Assembly (NCBI GenBank): GCA_029204225.1
Contig: CM055097.1
Coordinates: forward strand, 43,320,858 to 43,384,857
DNA length: 64,000 nt
DNA from: Diphasiastrum complanatum
Lineage: Eukaryota > Streptophyta > Lycopodiopsida > Lycopodiales > Lycopodiaceae
Reading direction: 5' to 3'
Shown here: piece by piece, positions 22,321 to 33,795 of the stretch
Layout: every line of letters starts with the position of its first letter
Position numbering within the stretch: position 1 is the stretch's first letter
Position numbers and translations under genes: made by a program
Notes under the pieces: generated by a model
Databases searched by the model: none
What the model was told of the DNA's origin: nothing
The model's input: the letters and a program-made list of their open reading frames with translations, nothing else

Positions 22321-22671
22321 TGGTTGGAAACAGTTGGAAGGCTCTGCAGATCTGCAAATCGACTAGAAACAGATGCACTGGAGGCCCAAACAGATGAGCT
22401 GAACCTGTAGGAAGTGTCAAAATCTGGTCGCAATTTGTCACCTGTACGAAAAGTTATGAACAGCTGAAGTCTCTAGGCAGTGATGGACCTGTAGAACGTT
22501 ATATTTGAAAATTTCATTCCCCAAACAGCAAATCAGTCACTTTCTTGGGTAGGAGTAGCAGCGCTGGAGGTTCTAACCATGAGAGGCTGTCTCCCCCCAC
22601 TTTTCCCCCTTGACATCCCCCAAAATCTTGCAAATTCAGATTTTTTTTTGCATTTTCTCTCTCTAGAACAA

Positions 22672-22684
22672 GGCTTTGATACCA
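22672..22684 (-). other. Primer-binding site (tRNA-iMet type), minus-strand retroelement
   Basis: Minus-strand TGGTATCAAAGCC lies two bases after an LTR-like end GAGTGCAACA. It differs from the usual iMet site at one base. Confidence 0.75.
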
Positions 22685-22686
22685 AA

Positions 22687-22760
22687 TGTTGCACTCCCAT
22701 CTCAAGGAGCTCTCCAAACTCTGATGGCCGGTGTGAGGAATGATCCACCCAACCATAGGT
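22687..22760 (-). repeat. LTR fragment of the minus-strand retroelement
   Basis: TGTTGCACTC start adjoining the primer site. It is cut off where the gypsy gag homology begins (about 22776), so only about 75-85 bp remain. Confidence 0.5.
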
Positions 22761-22775
22761 GCCCCCCCCTTTTAA

Positions 22776-24211
22776 GATGATTTTGTTTCTAATGAACAGT
22801 ATCAGAAATTAGAAACTGAGGTCACTAATCTAAAACAGACTTTAAACAACATGCAAACGAAACAGGATAAATCATTTGCAGAACTTAAAAGCCTGTTTGC
22901 TAATTTAGTACTTCCTACTCAAATTTCAACTCCAGTTTCAGCTTCAGTTCTAGTTATTGTATCTCCGTTACTTGTACCTCCCGCAGTTCCTACCTCTTCG
23001 CGAGATACCAGAATAAATCCCATTTTATTTAAAGATTTGAAACCACCAATCTTTAACGGAGAAGAAAAAGACAGAAACACTGATATTCTTCAAATATTTC
23101 TTAGTAAATGGAAGGATGTACATGCATTAAAACAGACTCCCGACCATTTACAAGCCTTAGAAGCTAGCTTATCCCTAGGTCCCATGGCCTACAAGTGGTG
23201 GCTGAACCTCCAGGAGACTGGGCAGACCCCCCAGTCATGGAAGGCTTTCGAAGAAGCCTTCCTACGAGAGTTCTTGCCAACCAATGAACTTGATAGGGCT
23301 TGGGAGGCTTGGGAAAAGTTGGTCATGGACAAATCCCTAACCCACTATATATCACAGTATAGGGAAGCTGTCCTTAAACTTAAAAACGTTGATGACAATA
23401 AGAAAGTCAGGGGCTTTGTCCGTGGGCTCCGAGATGAGTATAAGGTGGAAGTTCAGTGTAACTCACCTACTACTCTTGAACAAGGTATTAAGTTTGCCCA
23501 AATTTATGATGATTCAGTGGGCAGACGAAAGCCAAACAGTCCAGTACTGAGCAGCCTTCTCAGTCAAACTCCTCGTTTAAGAAAAAACTTTTTAAAAGGA
23601 AGAAATTTGATAAATCTAATGACGCCCTACAATCATACAACCATTAAAAAGTGAAGAGTATGAAAAAGCAAAACAAGAACGGTTGTGTTTTGTTTGTATG
23701 GGTAAGGGACATGCAGTTAGACAATGCCCTAAAGGACCCTTCAATAAAAAGAAAGATAACAAGCAAGTACACCTAGTACAAACCGTGAGTTTCCCCACTG
23801 ATTCGGCAACTACCGCAATAGAGGTGTTCCATGAAGATCATGAGCACCATTTTCAATTGACCACTGCTATGCTAGGGAGACCCTCCAATTTTGGGCCTCA
23901 CGACCTAGTATGCATGCATGGGAAAATTGGCAATCATTCAGTAAGAGTGATGGTGGATGATGGGGCGACCCATAATTTCATCAATTACACCCTAGTCAAG
24001 AAACTACAGCTTCCAGAAACACTTAGTCACCATAGGTATATAGTTTCTCTAGCTAAGGGTCATGATAAGAAAGTGTGAGAAACCATGGTTAGTAATTTAG
24101 GTCTGGAAATTCAAGGTTATCAGGAGTCAGGACAACCTGAATTTTCAGATCATGCATTTGGAACGTACCTAGTACTAGGGAGGGATTGGCTCTACAGTTT
24201 GGGCCCCACTC
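22776..24211 (+). pseudogene. Gypsy chromovirus gag-protease, outer copy (5' part)
   Basis: The frame is open upstream of the first ATG (22851), so the 5' end is truncated. The capsid region has PPIFNGEEKDRNTD, then YKWWLNLQETGQTPQSWKAF and FLREFLPTNELDRAWEAW, typical retrotransposon gag. A shift near 23600 separates it from the zinc knuckle CFVCMGKGHAVRQCPKG (CX2CX4HX4C intact) and the protease region with VMVDDGATHNFI, where DDGA replaces the usual DTGA/DSGA, and VLGRDWLYSLGP. A TGA at 24076 breaks the protease frame. The gene is interrupted at 24212 by the LTR of a related element and resumes at about 30153. Confidence 0.9.
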
Positions 24212-24560
24212 TGTTACGAGCTCGTAACCAGTGCCGAACCCTAGAGAACACAGATAGGTCAGATACCACAGTCAGGGTCGTGTCCAGCGTACACGGCAAG
24301 ACAGTGTGAGTAGTGTGCCCCAGCACGGTCCATAGCCATGGCGGGCCTAACACAGCCTAGGGACCCTGTCAACAGGATAGGGCCCCCAGTTGGGTCTCGA
24401 CGTGCAGTTAGCCACGTCAGTGACACATGGCCGACACTTGGCAGTTGCATGCTACCAGTCCTCACACTGGGCTAGGAGGGGCTTACTCTATATCAGGGAG
24501 TAGGCAAGGTTGGGTGGATCAGTTAGTGTTTGCCCTACTGTGGTATTAGGATCTATTACA
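24212..24560 (+). repeat. 5' LTR of the nested chromovirus
   Basis: TGTTACGAGC to ATCTATTACA. Lacks the 9-bp GACCAACGG-like segment of the 3' LTR. TATA-like CTCTATATCAG near 24486. Confidence 0.93.
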
Positions 24561-24561
24561 C

Positions 24562-24574
24562 TAGTATCAGAGCC
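24562..24574 (+). other. Primer-binding site (tRNA-iMet type)
   Basis: TAGTATCAGAGCC, one G-to-A change from TGGTATCAGAGCC, one base after the LTR. Confidence 0.85.
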
Positions 24575-25465
24575 ATCTCCATCTTTGGGAGCTAAGTAGC
24601 AGCAGGGAGAAAGTAGAGAGAGTGCTCAGAATCTCTTAAAAACTTTGGTAAATAAGAGAGACAGGTCCAGCGCTGGAGGAGTAGCTTTCTACTGTGAAAA
24701 TCTCCATTGAATCATCTTCCTTACAGTTGGAATATGAGTTAGATTTCTGAGACAGATCCATCGCTGTAGAGACAGCTATCTGACAAGGCAATTTCAGTAT
24801 AATTCTAAGTCATCTGAGCGGAACTTCAAGGGGAAAGGATGGGCAGATCCATCGCTGTGTAGCTAGCCCTTAGATCTGAAATTGGTAGCAAGTTCTGAGT
24901 AGATTAGAATAAGTTCTAATCAGAAATAGAGTAGCAGGGTCAGCCCTGGACATGGAGGTGAAAAAGTGAATTTTCATCCCTGATTTTTGGGATTTCTTAG
25001 TAGTTTGAACTTCAAACTAGTTTTCCACAGACCAGCGACCTACCAGTTGAGGTTAAATCAGAAATTACAGCGAGTATTGGGCCTTAAATTTCAGAAAATT
25101 GGGCCAAACAGGTTGCTGTCCAACCAGCGAGGGCAGGGACATCAAATTTCTGTATTTTCTTCTGCATTTTTCCGGTTTTTACTCGATTTTTTGGAGCCTC
25201 ACAGCTGCAATCAGATGAGCGAGCTACTATACTCAAGGAACCAAAAATTTTGACGCCGTTTGGGAGCTTCAAGCTGGGATTTTCCGGGACAGCAGGTCTG
25301 AAATCTTGGGTAAAAGAGCTGAGAGGGTTCCTCTTCGTAATTTCTTTGGAAGTACAGTCCTCAGAAACAGCTAAGTCATCTTTCCTTTCCCTTGTACAGT
25401 TGTAAATTAGTCTTTTTGACTTTTTTTCCATCAGAAGTTAAGGTACCTCTCTTTCAGTTCCAAAG
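24575..25465 (+). other. Leader of the nested chromovirus
   Basis: About 890 bp of non-coding sequence with repeated CAGATCCATCGCTG/CAGGTCCAGCGCTG phrases (24662, 24752, 24845), perhaps packaging or dimerisation elements. Short ORFs here lack support. Confidence 0.6.
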
Positions 25466-27177
25466 ATGACCACTCCTCAGGGACCTGATCAACCCTCGGA
25501 GAGAGGCTTCGACAAACTTGAAACAGAAGCCTTGGCTTATAGTAAAGGGAAAGAACCCATGGAAATGGAAGAACAGGAACAGTTCACCGAAAAACTCGAT
25601 GAACTGGTTACCAAGGAGCAGTTTCTCCAGTTGGTAACATAAGTGGATGAACTGAAGTTGGCATTAACCAATTTCAAGTCCAGTGTGGATGACTCGTTCG
25701 CTGAACTCAAGAGCTTGATTTTGAGTTCCGTGAAAGGAAGCCTTCCCTCCACTTCTCAGTTGTCCCCTTCTCCACTTCCATCAGTTTTGGGTGAGACTTT
25801 ACGGTCTCACCCCAATGTCTTTAAAAATTTAAAGCCTCCTACTTTTAATGGGGAAGAGAAGGATAGAAATGCAGACATTCTACAAACCTTCCTCAACAAA
25901 TGGAAGAACATTCATGCTCTTAAACAAACCCCTGACCATTTGCAAGCGATTGAGGCCAGTCTTTCCTTAGGGCCTATGGCCTATAAGTGGTGGTTAAATC
26001 TCCAGGAGACTGGGCAGACTCCCCGGTCATGGAAAGCTTTTGAAAAAGCCTTCCTAAGAGAATTCCTACCTGAAAATGAACTTGATAGAGCCTGGGAAGC
26101 CTGGGAAAGAACAGTAATGGACAAGTCCCTCATCCAATATATCTCACAGTATCGAGAAGCAATTTTAAAGATTAAAAATATGGATGATTATCAGAAAATC
26201 AGGGGATTTGTCCGTGGCCTCAAAGATGAATATAAAGTAGAGGTCCAGAGAAACCCTTGAGCAAGCTCTCAGATATGCTCAAATCTATGATGATTCAGTG
26301 GGTAGGAAGAGGGCGAGACAGCAGCCACTTTCTGAGCAGCCTCCTTAGAAAGACTTTTAATTTAAAAAGAAATTTTAAAAAAGAAAGAATCAAGATAAAT
26401 TTAAAAGTGAAGCTCCTCAGAAACGCCCTTCACTCATACAGCCCTTAAAACCAGATGATTTTGAGAAAGCCAAACAAAAACGTTTGTGCTTTGTGTGTAT
26501 GGGCAAGGGACACACAGTCAGACAGTGTCCCAAGGGGCCTTTCACTAAAAAAGATAAGAAAGATAAGAAACAAGTTCATCTTGTTCAGACTATATGTTTC
26601 CCCAGTGACTCGGCAGCTTCCGAGATCAAAGTGTATCATGAAGATCATGAACACTGTTGCCAGCTGACCTCTGCAATGCTAGCGAGACCCTTCAGCTTTG
26701 GGCCGCATGACCTAGTACGTATGCATGGGAAAGTTGGTAACCAGTCAGTAAAAGTTATGGTTGATGATGGGGCAACCCATAATTTCATCAACTACACCCT
26801 GGTTAAAAAGCTTAAACTTTCAGAAGTACCTAGTCAGCATAGGTACATAGTTTCATTAGCTAAGGGTGAAGATAAAAAAATATGGGAAACTATGGTAAGT
26901 AACTTAAATCTTGGTATTCAGGGGTACCAAGATGAAATAAACTTTCAGATAGTGCACCTGGATCGCACAGACATTGTTCTCGGGAGAGATTGGCTCTACA
27001 GTTTAGGACCTTCCCTCCACAGAAACTATCAGGAGAACACCCTCAGCTTTCAGCATAAAGGCCGAGAGATCCAATTGCATGGGGAGCATGATGTTCCTAA
27101 TAGTCCTATGGTCTGCAGTTTAGAGCTCTGTCAGCTAATCGGAGACGAAGACCATCAGGTATTCTTATGTGACTTTT
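25466..27177 (+). pseudogene. gag-protease of the nested chromovirus
   Basis: Begins MTTPQGPDQPSERGF. An in-frame TAA at 25640 (in QLVT/VDEL) and a shift with loss of a few codons near 26255 break gag. Homology to the outer copy runs through FNGEEKDRNADIL, YKWWLNLQETGQTPRSW, the intact knuckle CFVCMGKGHTVRQCPKG and the protease VMVDDGATHNFI, again DDGA, so that variant is a family trait and not decay. It continues through DIVLGRDWLYSLGP to a stop at 27177. Nucleocapsid and protease are uninterrupted in the frame 26484-27179. Confidence 0.9.
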
Positions 27178-28103
27178 AGTTTATTCCTGAAGTTTCTATT
27201 TCCGGTTCTATACAGCAGAAAATTAGTAAATTAGAAACTTTATTGTCTAAATTTTAAGATGTTTTTCCTGAAGATGCACATGGTCTACCACCTAGTAGAG
27301 AGGTAGATCATGTAATAAACCTAGTACCAGGTACAGCACCTGTTTCTAAACCTCCGTATCGGGTCAGCCGAACAGAGGATGAAGAAATCACTAGGCAATT
27401 AACAGACTATCTTGGGAAAGGCCAAATTCAGACTAGTAGTTCACCATGGGCCTCACCAGTCCTATTGGTGAAAAAGAAAGAGGGGTCTATGCGTCTTTGC
27501 GTAGATTACAGAGCCCTCAATAAAGTCACAATTAAGAATAAGTATCCTATGCCTTGGAGCAGTTCCCATGACAAATCTTCTTAAGGGGAAGGGAAGGAGT
27601 TCATTTGGGAGTCCGCACAACAGGAGAGCTTTGATGCTCTCAAAACAGCCTTAGCTACAGCACCAGTTCTAAAGGTCGTCGACCCCAATCAGCCATTTGT
27701 GGTCGAAACAGATGCTAGCGACTTTGCAGTTGGTGCTGTGCTAACTCAGAGTGGACGACCAGTTGCGTTCGAGAGTAAAAAGCTCAAGCCAGCTCAGACT
27801 AGGTACAGTGCCTATGAAAAGGAACTCTTTTCTATAGTCCATGCCCTTAAAGACTTGGAGGCATTATTTGTATGGTGCCAACTTTGAGGTCCTGACAGAC
27901 CATGAGAGTCTCAGATACCTTTGCAATCAACCTAAGCTTAGAGGTCGGAAAGCTCGTTGGGTAGAGTTGATGCAAGAGTTTGATATGTCTATCAGATATA
28001 GACGGGGGAAATTCAATACAGTAGCAGATGCCCTTAGCAGAATGCCTATGATAAACGTGTGCAGCTATTTGGCGGCTCTAATATCAAATGTTACAACTCC
28101 CTA
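27178..28103 (+). pseudogene. RT (core deleted) and RNase H of the nested chromovirus
   Basis: RT N-terminal motifs are present ([59 protein letters not shown]). At about 27557 the sequence jumps to ss[13 protein letters not shown]-like sequence that lies about 540 bp further on in the outer copy, so the palm with the catalytic F/Y-x-DD box is gone. RNase H follows (VVETDASDFAVGAVLTQSG, RYSAYEKELFSIVHALK, then after a shift YLYGANFEVLTDHESLRYL and RRGKFNTVADALSRMP). It cannot reverse-transcribe. A 76-bp foreign insert follows at about 28058. Confidence 0.9.
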
Positions 28104-28133
28104 GATCTGTGATTGACTTTGAAGGTTGACGCT
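28058..28133 (-). other. 76-bp filler carrying an antisense LTR end and primer site
   Basis: Compared with 31711-31722 of the outer copy, about 76 bp are inserted between the RNase H and integrase frames. On the minus strand it reads GGGAGTTGTAACA, TT, TGATATTAGAGCC, the LTR-end/primer-site arrangement of an unrelated retroelement. Confidence 0.6.
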
Positions 28134-28404
28134 GAGTTTTACTCAAATTCGTAATGAGTTACTTGAGTCCTTGAGAGGGAAATGCCAGCATGATGCATTC
28201 TTCTCTACTATCTGGAACTCAGTCCAGAGCAGACAGTTACAGACTCTAGAACCAGTTCTCGGGGTTGGTGCCAGTTCATCCAAGAATACGGCAGCTTCCG
28301 TTGAGGATGATGATGAGTCCGAGTATACGTCGTCAGATGACGTTGAGGATTCTGAGCCTGTATTACCCAAGCAAACCCCAGTGGTTGAGGGTCAGTTGAC
28401 TTAA

Positions 28405-29778
28405 GGATTCAAATCGAAACAGTATTCCATTCAGGATGAGTACTTGCTCTATAGAGGTAGAGTATGTGTCCGCAATTCAGAGGATTATAGGCAGCAGGTC
28501 CTATATGAATGTCGTGACAATCCTAGTGCGGGACACCCAGGCATACAGAAGACCTATGAGCTTCTTCGTAGGCAATTTTTTTGGCCCAGTATGAAAAAGG
28601 ACGTCCAACAGTATGTAACCAGTTGCCAGAAATGTCAAGTAAACAAAGCAGAGCGTTTAAAGGCAGGAGGGTTGTTGCAGCCCTTAGAAATACCAGCTGG
28701 TAAATGGGAGAGTATCTCCATGGATTTTATAGTAGGCCTGCCTAAAACCCAAAAGGGTAATGACGCTATATGGGTCACAGTTGACCGTCTGACCAAAATG
28801 GCTCATTTCATTCCGACCAAAACAACTGTTAGAGCTCCAGAGTTAGCGAGGTTGTTTGTAGACGGGGTATTTAAATTGTACGGTCTACCTTCCGGCATAG
28901 TCAGCGACCGAGACAATAAGTTTACTGGAAATTTTTGGAGGGCAGTATTCCATCATCTCCATACTAAACTTAATATGAGTACCACCGACCATCCACAGAC
29001 GGACGGTCAAACAAAGAGGGTAAATCAGGTGCTGGAGGATATGCTTCGTGCATACGTTAGCAAGAAGCAGACTAATTGGGAGGAGTATCTCTCAATATTA
29101 GAGTTCGCTTACAACAGTACCAAACATTCAACTACGGGATACAACCCATTTATGCTGATGTACGGTTTTCAGCCACGCTCACCCACAGCTGTAGGGTTTA
29201 AACAAGAAAAAGTTGAAGCAGCCATAAACTTTTTAGAGGACCTAAACCAGATGATAGAACATGCTAAGCGTAGCATTAGGCAATCCCAGGATCGAGCCAG
29301 GCATTATGCAGATCCACACAGACGGGATGTGCAGTTCTCCACTGGTGAGAAAGTCTACTTGAGAGTCCCAGTCGACTCTAAAACCCTCAAATCAGGAGTG
29401 TGTGCTAAGTTGTCTCCAAGGTATTGTGGTCCCTTTACCATCAGTAGGAGACTAGGCGAGGTCACCTATGAACTAGAACTCCCACACAACAGTAAGGTTT
29501 TTCCGGTCTTTCATGTAAGTCAGTTACGAAAAGCCTTAACCAAATCAGACAATCTGGTAGGGGACAATGTTCTAGTTCTCCCATTGGATCCTCGGCAACC
29601 TCCACATGAACCAGAGGAGATTCTTGATAGTAGAGAGACACAGACTCGTCATACTCTATACCGAGAATATCTGGTTAAGTGGAATGATCAGCCTGTTGAG
29701 AATGCCACTTGGGAAAGAGGCAGTGTCCTTCGCAAGATTTTTCCAGACTTTGTCTTAGAGGACCAAGACGGTTCTTAA
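28405..29778 (+). CDS. Chromovirus integrase with chromodomain, open but catalytically impaired
   Basis: Uninterrupted frame (first ATG 28444, 444 codons). Order: HHCC zinc-binding region (GHPGIQKTYELLRRQFFWPS, CQKCQ), in which the first His is Arg (ECRDN, against ECHD in the outer copy); the core with MDFIVGLPK and IVSDRDNKF giving both catalytic Asp; then HPQTDGQTKRVNQ, where the residue 35 after the second Asp, normally Glu, is Lys (the outer copy keeps QTEG). The C-terminal part has KLSPRYCGPF and FHVSQLRKAL, and a chromodomain (EPEEILDSRETQ, YLVKWNDQPVENATWE). The chromodomain is known to target chromoviruses to chromatin marks. The frame is intact but the enzyme should be inactive. Confidence 0.9.
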   Translation, partial: GFKSKQYSIQDEYLLYRGRVCVRNSEDYRQQVLYECRDNPSAGHPGIQKTYELLRRQFFWPSMKKDVQQYVTSCQKCQVNKAERLKAGGLLQPLEIPAGKWESISMDFIVGLPKTQKGNDAIWVTVDRLTKMAHFIPTKTTVRAPELARLFVDGVFKLYGLPSGIVSDRDNKFTGNFWRAVFHHLHTKLNMSTTDHPQTDGQTKRVNQVLEDMLRAYVSKKQTNWEEYLSILEFAYNSTKHSTTGYNPFMLMYGFQPRSPTAVGFKQEKVEAAINFLEDLNQMIEHAKRSIRQSQDRARHYADPHRRDVQFSTGEKVYLRVPVDSKTLKSGVCAKLSPRYCGPFTISRRLGEVTYELELPHNSKVFPVFHVSQLRKALTKSDNLVGDNVLVLPLDPRQPPHEPEEILDSRETQTRHTLYREYLVKWNDQPVENATWERGSVLRKIFPDFVLEDQDGS

Positions 29779-29789
29779 GGGGGAGGGAG
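29777..29789 (+). other. Polypurine tract
   Basis: AAGGGGGAGGGAG directly before the 3' LTR and right after the integrase stop. Confidence 0.9.
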
Positions 29790-30147
29790 TGTTACGAGCT
29801 CGTGACCAGTGCCGAACCCTAGAGAACACAGATAGGTCAGATACCACAGTCAGGGTCGTGTCCAGTGTACACGACCAACGGGGCAAGACAGTGTGAGTAG
29901 TGTGCCCCAGCATGGTCCATAGCCATGGCGGGCCTAACAAAGCCTAAGGACCCTGTCAGCAGGATAGGGCCCCCAGTTGGGTCTCGACGTGCAGTCGGCC
30001 ACGTCAGTGACACATGGCTGACACTTGGCAGTTGCATGCTACTAGTGCTCACACTGGGCTAGGAGGGGCTTACTCTATATCAGGGTGTATGCAAGGTTGG
30101 GTGGATCAGTTAGTGTTTGCCCTACTGTGGTATTAGGATCTATTACA
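29790..30147 (+). repeat. 3' LTR of the nested chromovirus
   Basis: TGTTACGAGC to ATCTATTACA, 358 bp, collinear with 24212-24560. Confidence 0.93.
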
Positions 30148-30152
30148 CTCTC

Positions 30153-32693
30153 TAACAGAATTATTAGGATAATACCCTCAGTTTTAAGCAAAATGGTCGA
30201 GAAGTTCATCTGCATGGGGAGCATGGAGTTCCCAACAGTCCCTTGGTGTGCAGCTCAGAGCTTGTTCAGCTTATGGAGGATGATCACCATGAGGTACTTC
30301 TTTGTGACTTGCAGTTTATTTCTGATGAATTTGTTTGCAGTGATATTTTTCATAAAAAGAAAAAGTTAGATAATCTGTTAAGTAAGTATGCTGATGTTTT
30401 TCTTGATGATTTGCCTAGTGGTTTACCACCCTCTAGAGAAGTTGATCATGCTATTAACTTAGTACCTGGTACAACACCCATAGCTAAGCCACCTTATAGG
30501 TTTAGTCAGTCAGAGGATCAAGAAATAACTAAACAATTAAGAGAATATCTAAGTAAAGGATAGATAAAACCAAGCAGTTCCCCTTGGGAAGCACCTGTCT
30601 TTTTAGTTAAAAAGAAAGAAGGGTCTATGCGTTTATGCGTAGACTACAGAGCATTAAATAAAGTCACAATAAAGAACAAGTACCATATGCCTCGGATAGA
30701 CGAGTTGTTTGATTAGCTCGACGGGGCCAGATATTTCAGTAAAATAGATCTTTGTTCGGGGTATCATCAAGTCCGTATTAAGGCGGAAGATGTCCCAAAA
30801 ACAACTTTCAAAGTCATGGTCATTATGAGTCTAAGGTGATGCCCTTTGGACTCACCAACGCCCTGGCAACTTTTATGACCCTGATGAACAATGTTTTTCG
30901 GCCATATTTAGGAAAATGGTAGTTTTTCTAGATGATATCTTAGTCTACAGTAAAACTAAGAAAGAGCATTTGGCTCACCTCGGAAAGGTGTTCCGTTTGC
31001 TCAGAAAACATAAGCTATTCGCAAAGAAACCTAAATGTGAGTTTTTTAACCAAAGAAATAGCATATTTGGGCCATATTATTTCCAAAGATGGTATTAAAA
31101 TGGATCCAAATAAGGTAAAAACCATATTCAGTTGGCCTAGACCAAACAGTATAACAGATCTTCAAGTCTTTCTTTGACTCTCAGGGTATTACTGACGATT
31201 TGTCAAGGCTTATGCTCAGATAGCAGTTCCCATGACAAATCTTCTTAAGGGGAAGGGAAAAGAGTTCGTTTGGGGGCTAGAGCAACAGGAGACTTTTGAT
31301 GCTCTCAAAGCAGCCTTGGTTACAACACCAATACTGAAAGTCGTAGACCCAAATCAGTCTTTTGTGGTCGAAACAAATGCTAGCGACTTTGTAGTAGGTG
31401 CGGTGTTGAACCAAAATGGACGACCAATAGCGTTCGAAAGTAAGAAGCTCGAACCCACTCAAACTAGATATAGTGCTTATGATAAGAAACTTTTTTCTAT
31501 TATTCATGCCCTTAAGACTTGGCGGCATTATTTGTATGGTGCTAGCTTTGAAGTCGTGACTGACCATGAAAGCCTTAGATATTTGTGTAATCAGTCTGAG
31601 CTTAGAGGTCGGAAAGCTCAATGGGCTGAGCTAATGCAGGGATTTGACTTGTTTATCAGATATAGACAAGGAAAGTTCAATACAGTGGCAGATGCTCTTA
31701 GCAGAATGCCAATGGTAAACGAGTTGAGTTTTACCCAGTTCTGTAATGAGTTACTCGAGACCTTGAGGGGGAAATGTAAGAGTCATCATTATTTTTCCAT
31801 AATCTGGAAGACAGTCTAGACCAGTTCCTAGGCCTGGGGAAGATTCATCCAAGTATACGACAACTTTCGTTGAGGATGAAGGATCCAAGCATACGCGAGC
31901 TTGCGTTGAGGATTCTGAGTCTGTAGATCCCAAGCATACCAGTGAGGTTGAGGGATCCAGTTCGAGGATTCAATGGAAACAGTATTCCATTCAGGATGAG
32001 TATCTACTTTACAGAAACAGAATATGTGTTCCCGACTTAGAGGATTTTAGGTGCCAAGTAGTATATGAATGTCATGATAGTCGTAGTGTGGGACACCCAG
32101 GAATTCAGAAGACCTATGAACAACTTTTGTAGGCAATTCTTTTGGCCTAGTATGAAAAAGGACGTCCAACAATATGTAACTAGTTGCCAGAAGTCTCAGA
32201 TTGATAAAGCAGAGCGTCTAAAGGCAGGAGGTTTGTTCAAGCCCCTAGAATACCAGCTGGTAAATGGGAAAGTATTTCCATGGATTTTATAGTAGGCTTG
32301 CCCAAGACCCAGAAGGGTCATGATGCTATATGGGTCACAATTGACCGTTTGACCAAAATGGCTCACTTTATTCCGACTAAAACAACCGTTAGAGCTCCAA
32401 AGTTAGCAAGGTTGCTTATAAATGGGCTATTTAAATTATACAATCTCCCTTCCGGCATAGTCAGCGACCGGGACAATAAGCTTAATGGAAATTTTTGGAG
32501 GGCAGTATTCCATCATCTCCATATTAAACTAAACATGAGTACTACAGACCGTCCACAGACGGACGGTCAAACAGAAGGAGTAAATCAGGTGCTGGAGGAT
32601 ATGCTTCGTGCATACATAAGCAAAAAGCAGACTAATTGGGAGGAATACCAAACATTCAGCTATGGGATACAGCCCATTCAAGCTGCAGCATGA
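30153..32693 (+). pseudogene. Gypsy chromovirus pol, outer copy (protease end, RT, RNase H, integrase)
   Basis: Continues the frame interrupted at 24211. RT is present with several stops: [50 protein letters not shown] and the catalytic [18 protein letters not shown] (FLDD variant of the YxDD box) at about 30918. RNase H follows at 31232-31720 (VVETNASDF, Asp to Asn at the first catalytic position). Integrase 32065-32693 has GHPGIQ, CQKSQ (last zinc Cys lost), MDFIVGLPK, IVSDRDNKL and QTEGVNQ (Glu kept). It stops after WEEYQTFSYGIQPIQ where the rest of integrase and the chromodomain are deleted and LTR sequence follows. Confidence 0.9.
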
Positions 32694-32741
32694 ACAATGG
32701 GTGTTGGCAGTAACTCCCACCTGCCGCTCCCATGCAAACTC

Positions 32742-32835
32742 ACACTGGGCTAGGAGGGGCATTCTATAAGAGAGTGCATAGGCTGGGTGGATCAGACTAG
32801 CTTTGCCTTCTTATGGTTATTCTGTTCCTAACAGA
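32742..32835 (+). repeat. 3' LTR remnant of the outer chromovirus
   Basis: CACACTGGGCTAGGAGGGGC, AGGCTGGGTGGATCAG and TTATGGTTATTCTGTTCC are collinear with the 3' third of the nested element's LTR (24465-24560). The 5' part of the LTR and the polypurine tract are lost. Confidence 0.75.
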
Positions 32836-33795
32836 TTCTATTATGAATCTTGTCCTATTTGTCACAATGGGTTGTACTATCAGTCAAGAGGGGATTAGAA
32901 GCAGCAATTGAGTAAAAAGGGCATGGAGAAATGGGTTTAGGGTTTAAGCCCAAGTATGTCGCAGCATACAACAGCACCACATAATTGTCCACCAAAGTCT
33001 CACCATTTTCTGTGCTGTATTCCAGAGAAACATGTTTTGCCATTGATGAATAAGAGACTGAAATCTGACTACAGATTGAAGTAGATTAAGCATAATATCC
33101 TGAAAGCTGAGATGTCTCAAGCACATAGGTCTTCAGCCTTGAAAGGAAAAATGAGATATTTGCACCTCAAAAATGGGGAGTTGGTGCCGATAAGGAAACA
33201 AGGCATGAATACTGCTTTACAAACCAGATGGGGGGGTAGCATAGTCAATACCGCGAGTAATCTTTTCACGTGCTACAGAGCCCCGGATTCTGACACATAA
33301 TGGAACTGTAAAAATATCATCAGAAGTCTCTGGAAAATGGATCTCCAACAAAGTGCGCTGGAAATGGGGCTTCGTGGCTGGCAGAAAAAACTTTACAGGT
33401 TTTTTTACAAAGCACTGTAAAGGGAATTCGGTGGTAAAGCACTGGTAAGGGAATCCTCATGGTAAAGCACTGTGGTAAGATAAGAGCGTAATGCTTAGCT
33501 ACTTTATTTTGTAAGATTCAATGTGCACGTGGTTGATAATTGATGAAATGGAAGGCCATGGTTTTGGGCATTTGGTAATAAGGGTGGTATAATGGATTTT
33601 AAAATTGCTTTAGGTCCACCGTCTGTTTTTTGCTATCATGATATTTTGAATCTCATAAAAATATTGTTTATATGGGTTCCTAGCTTTAGACATGTAATCA
33701 GGGCTCATTAGTTTGGTGGGACCTTATCAGTGGACATGTAAAGTCCCAATAGTTGTATTTTGGTCATATCGAGCTTCTCGGAAAGAGCCCTATTA
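32836..33795. other. Spacer without recognised gene
   Basis: A minus-strand frame at 33043-32855 (MAKHVSLEYSTENGETLVDN) looks natural but is short and unrecognised. GGTAAAGCACTG-like words repeat three times at 33398-33470. Nothing else seen. Confidence 0.35.

Larger units (their letters stand above)
24212..30147 (+). mobile_element. Ty3/gypsy chromovirus, full-length but defective, nested in a relative
   Basis: LTRs of 349 and 358 bp differ at about 14 positions plus a 9-bp indel, roughly 4 percent, so the insertion is moderately old. Between them are primer site, leader, gag-protease, a deleted RT, RNase H, integrase with a C-terminal chromodomain and a polypurine tract. Flanks are CACTC (24207-24211) and CTCTC (30148-30152), a 4/5 TSD match. 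The interrupted outer reading frame joins across the insertion, which confirms nesting. Confidence 0.93.

Noticed and set aside
24207-30152. Perfect TSD for the nested chromovirus
   Set aside because: Flanks CACTC and CTCTC match at only 4 of 5; nesting is instead shown by the interrupted outer frame.
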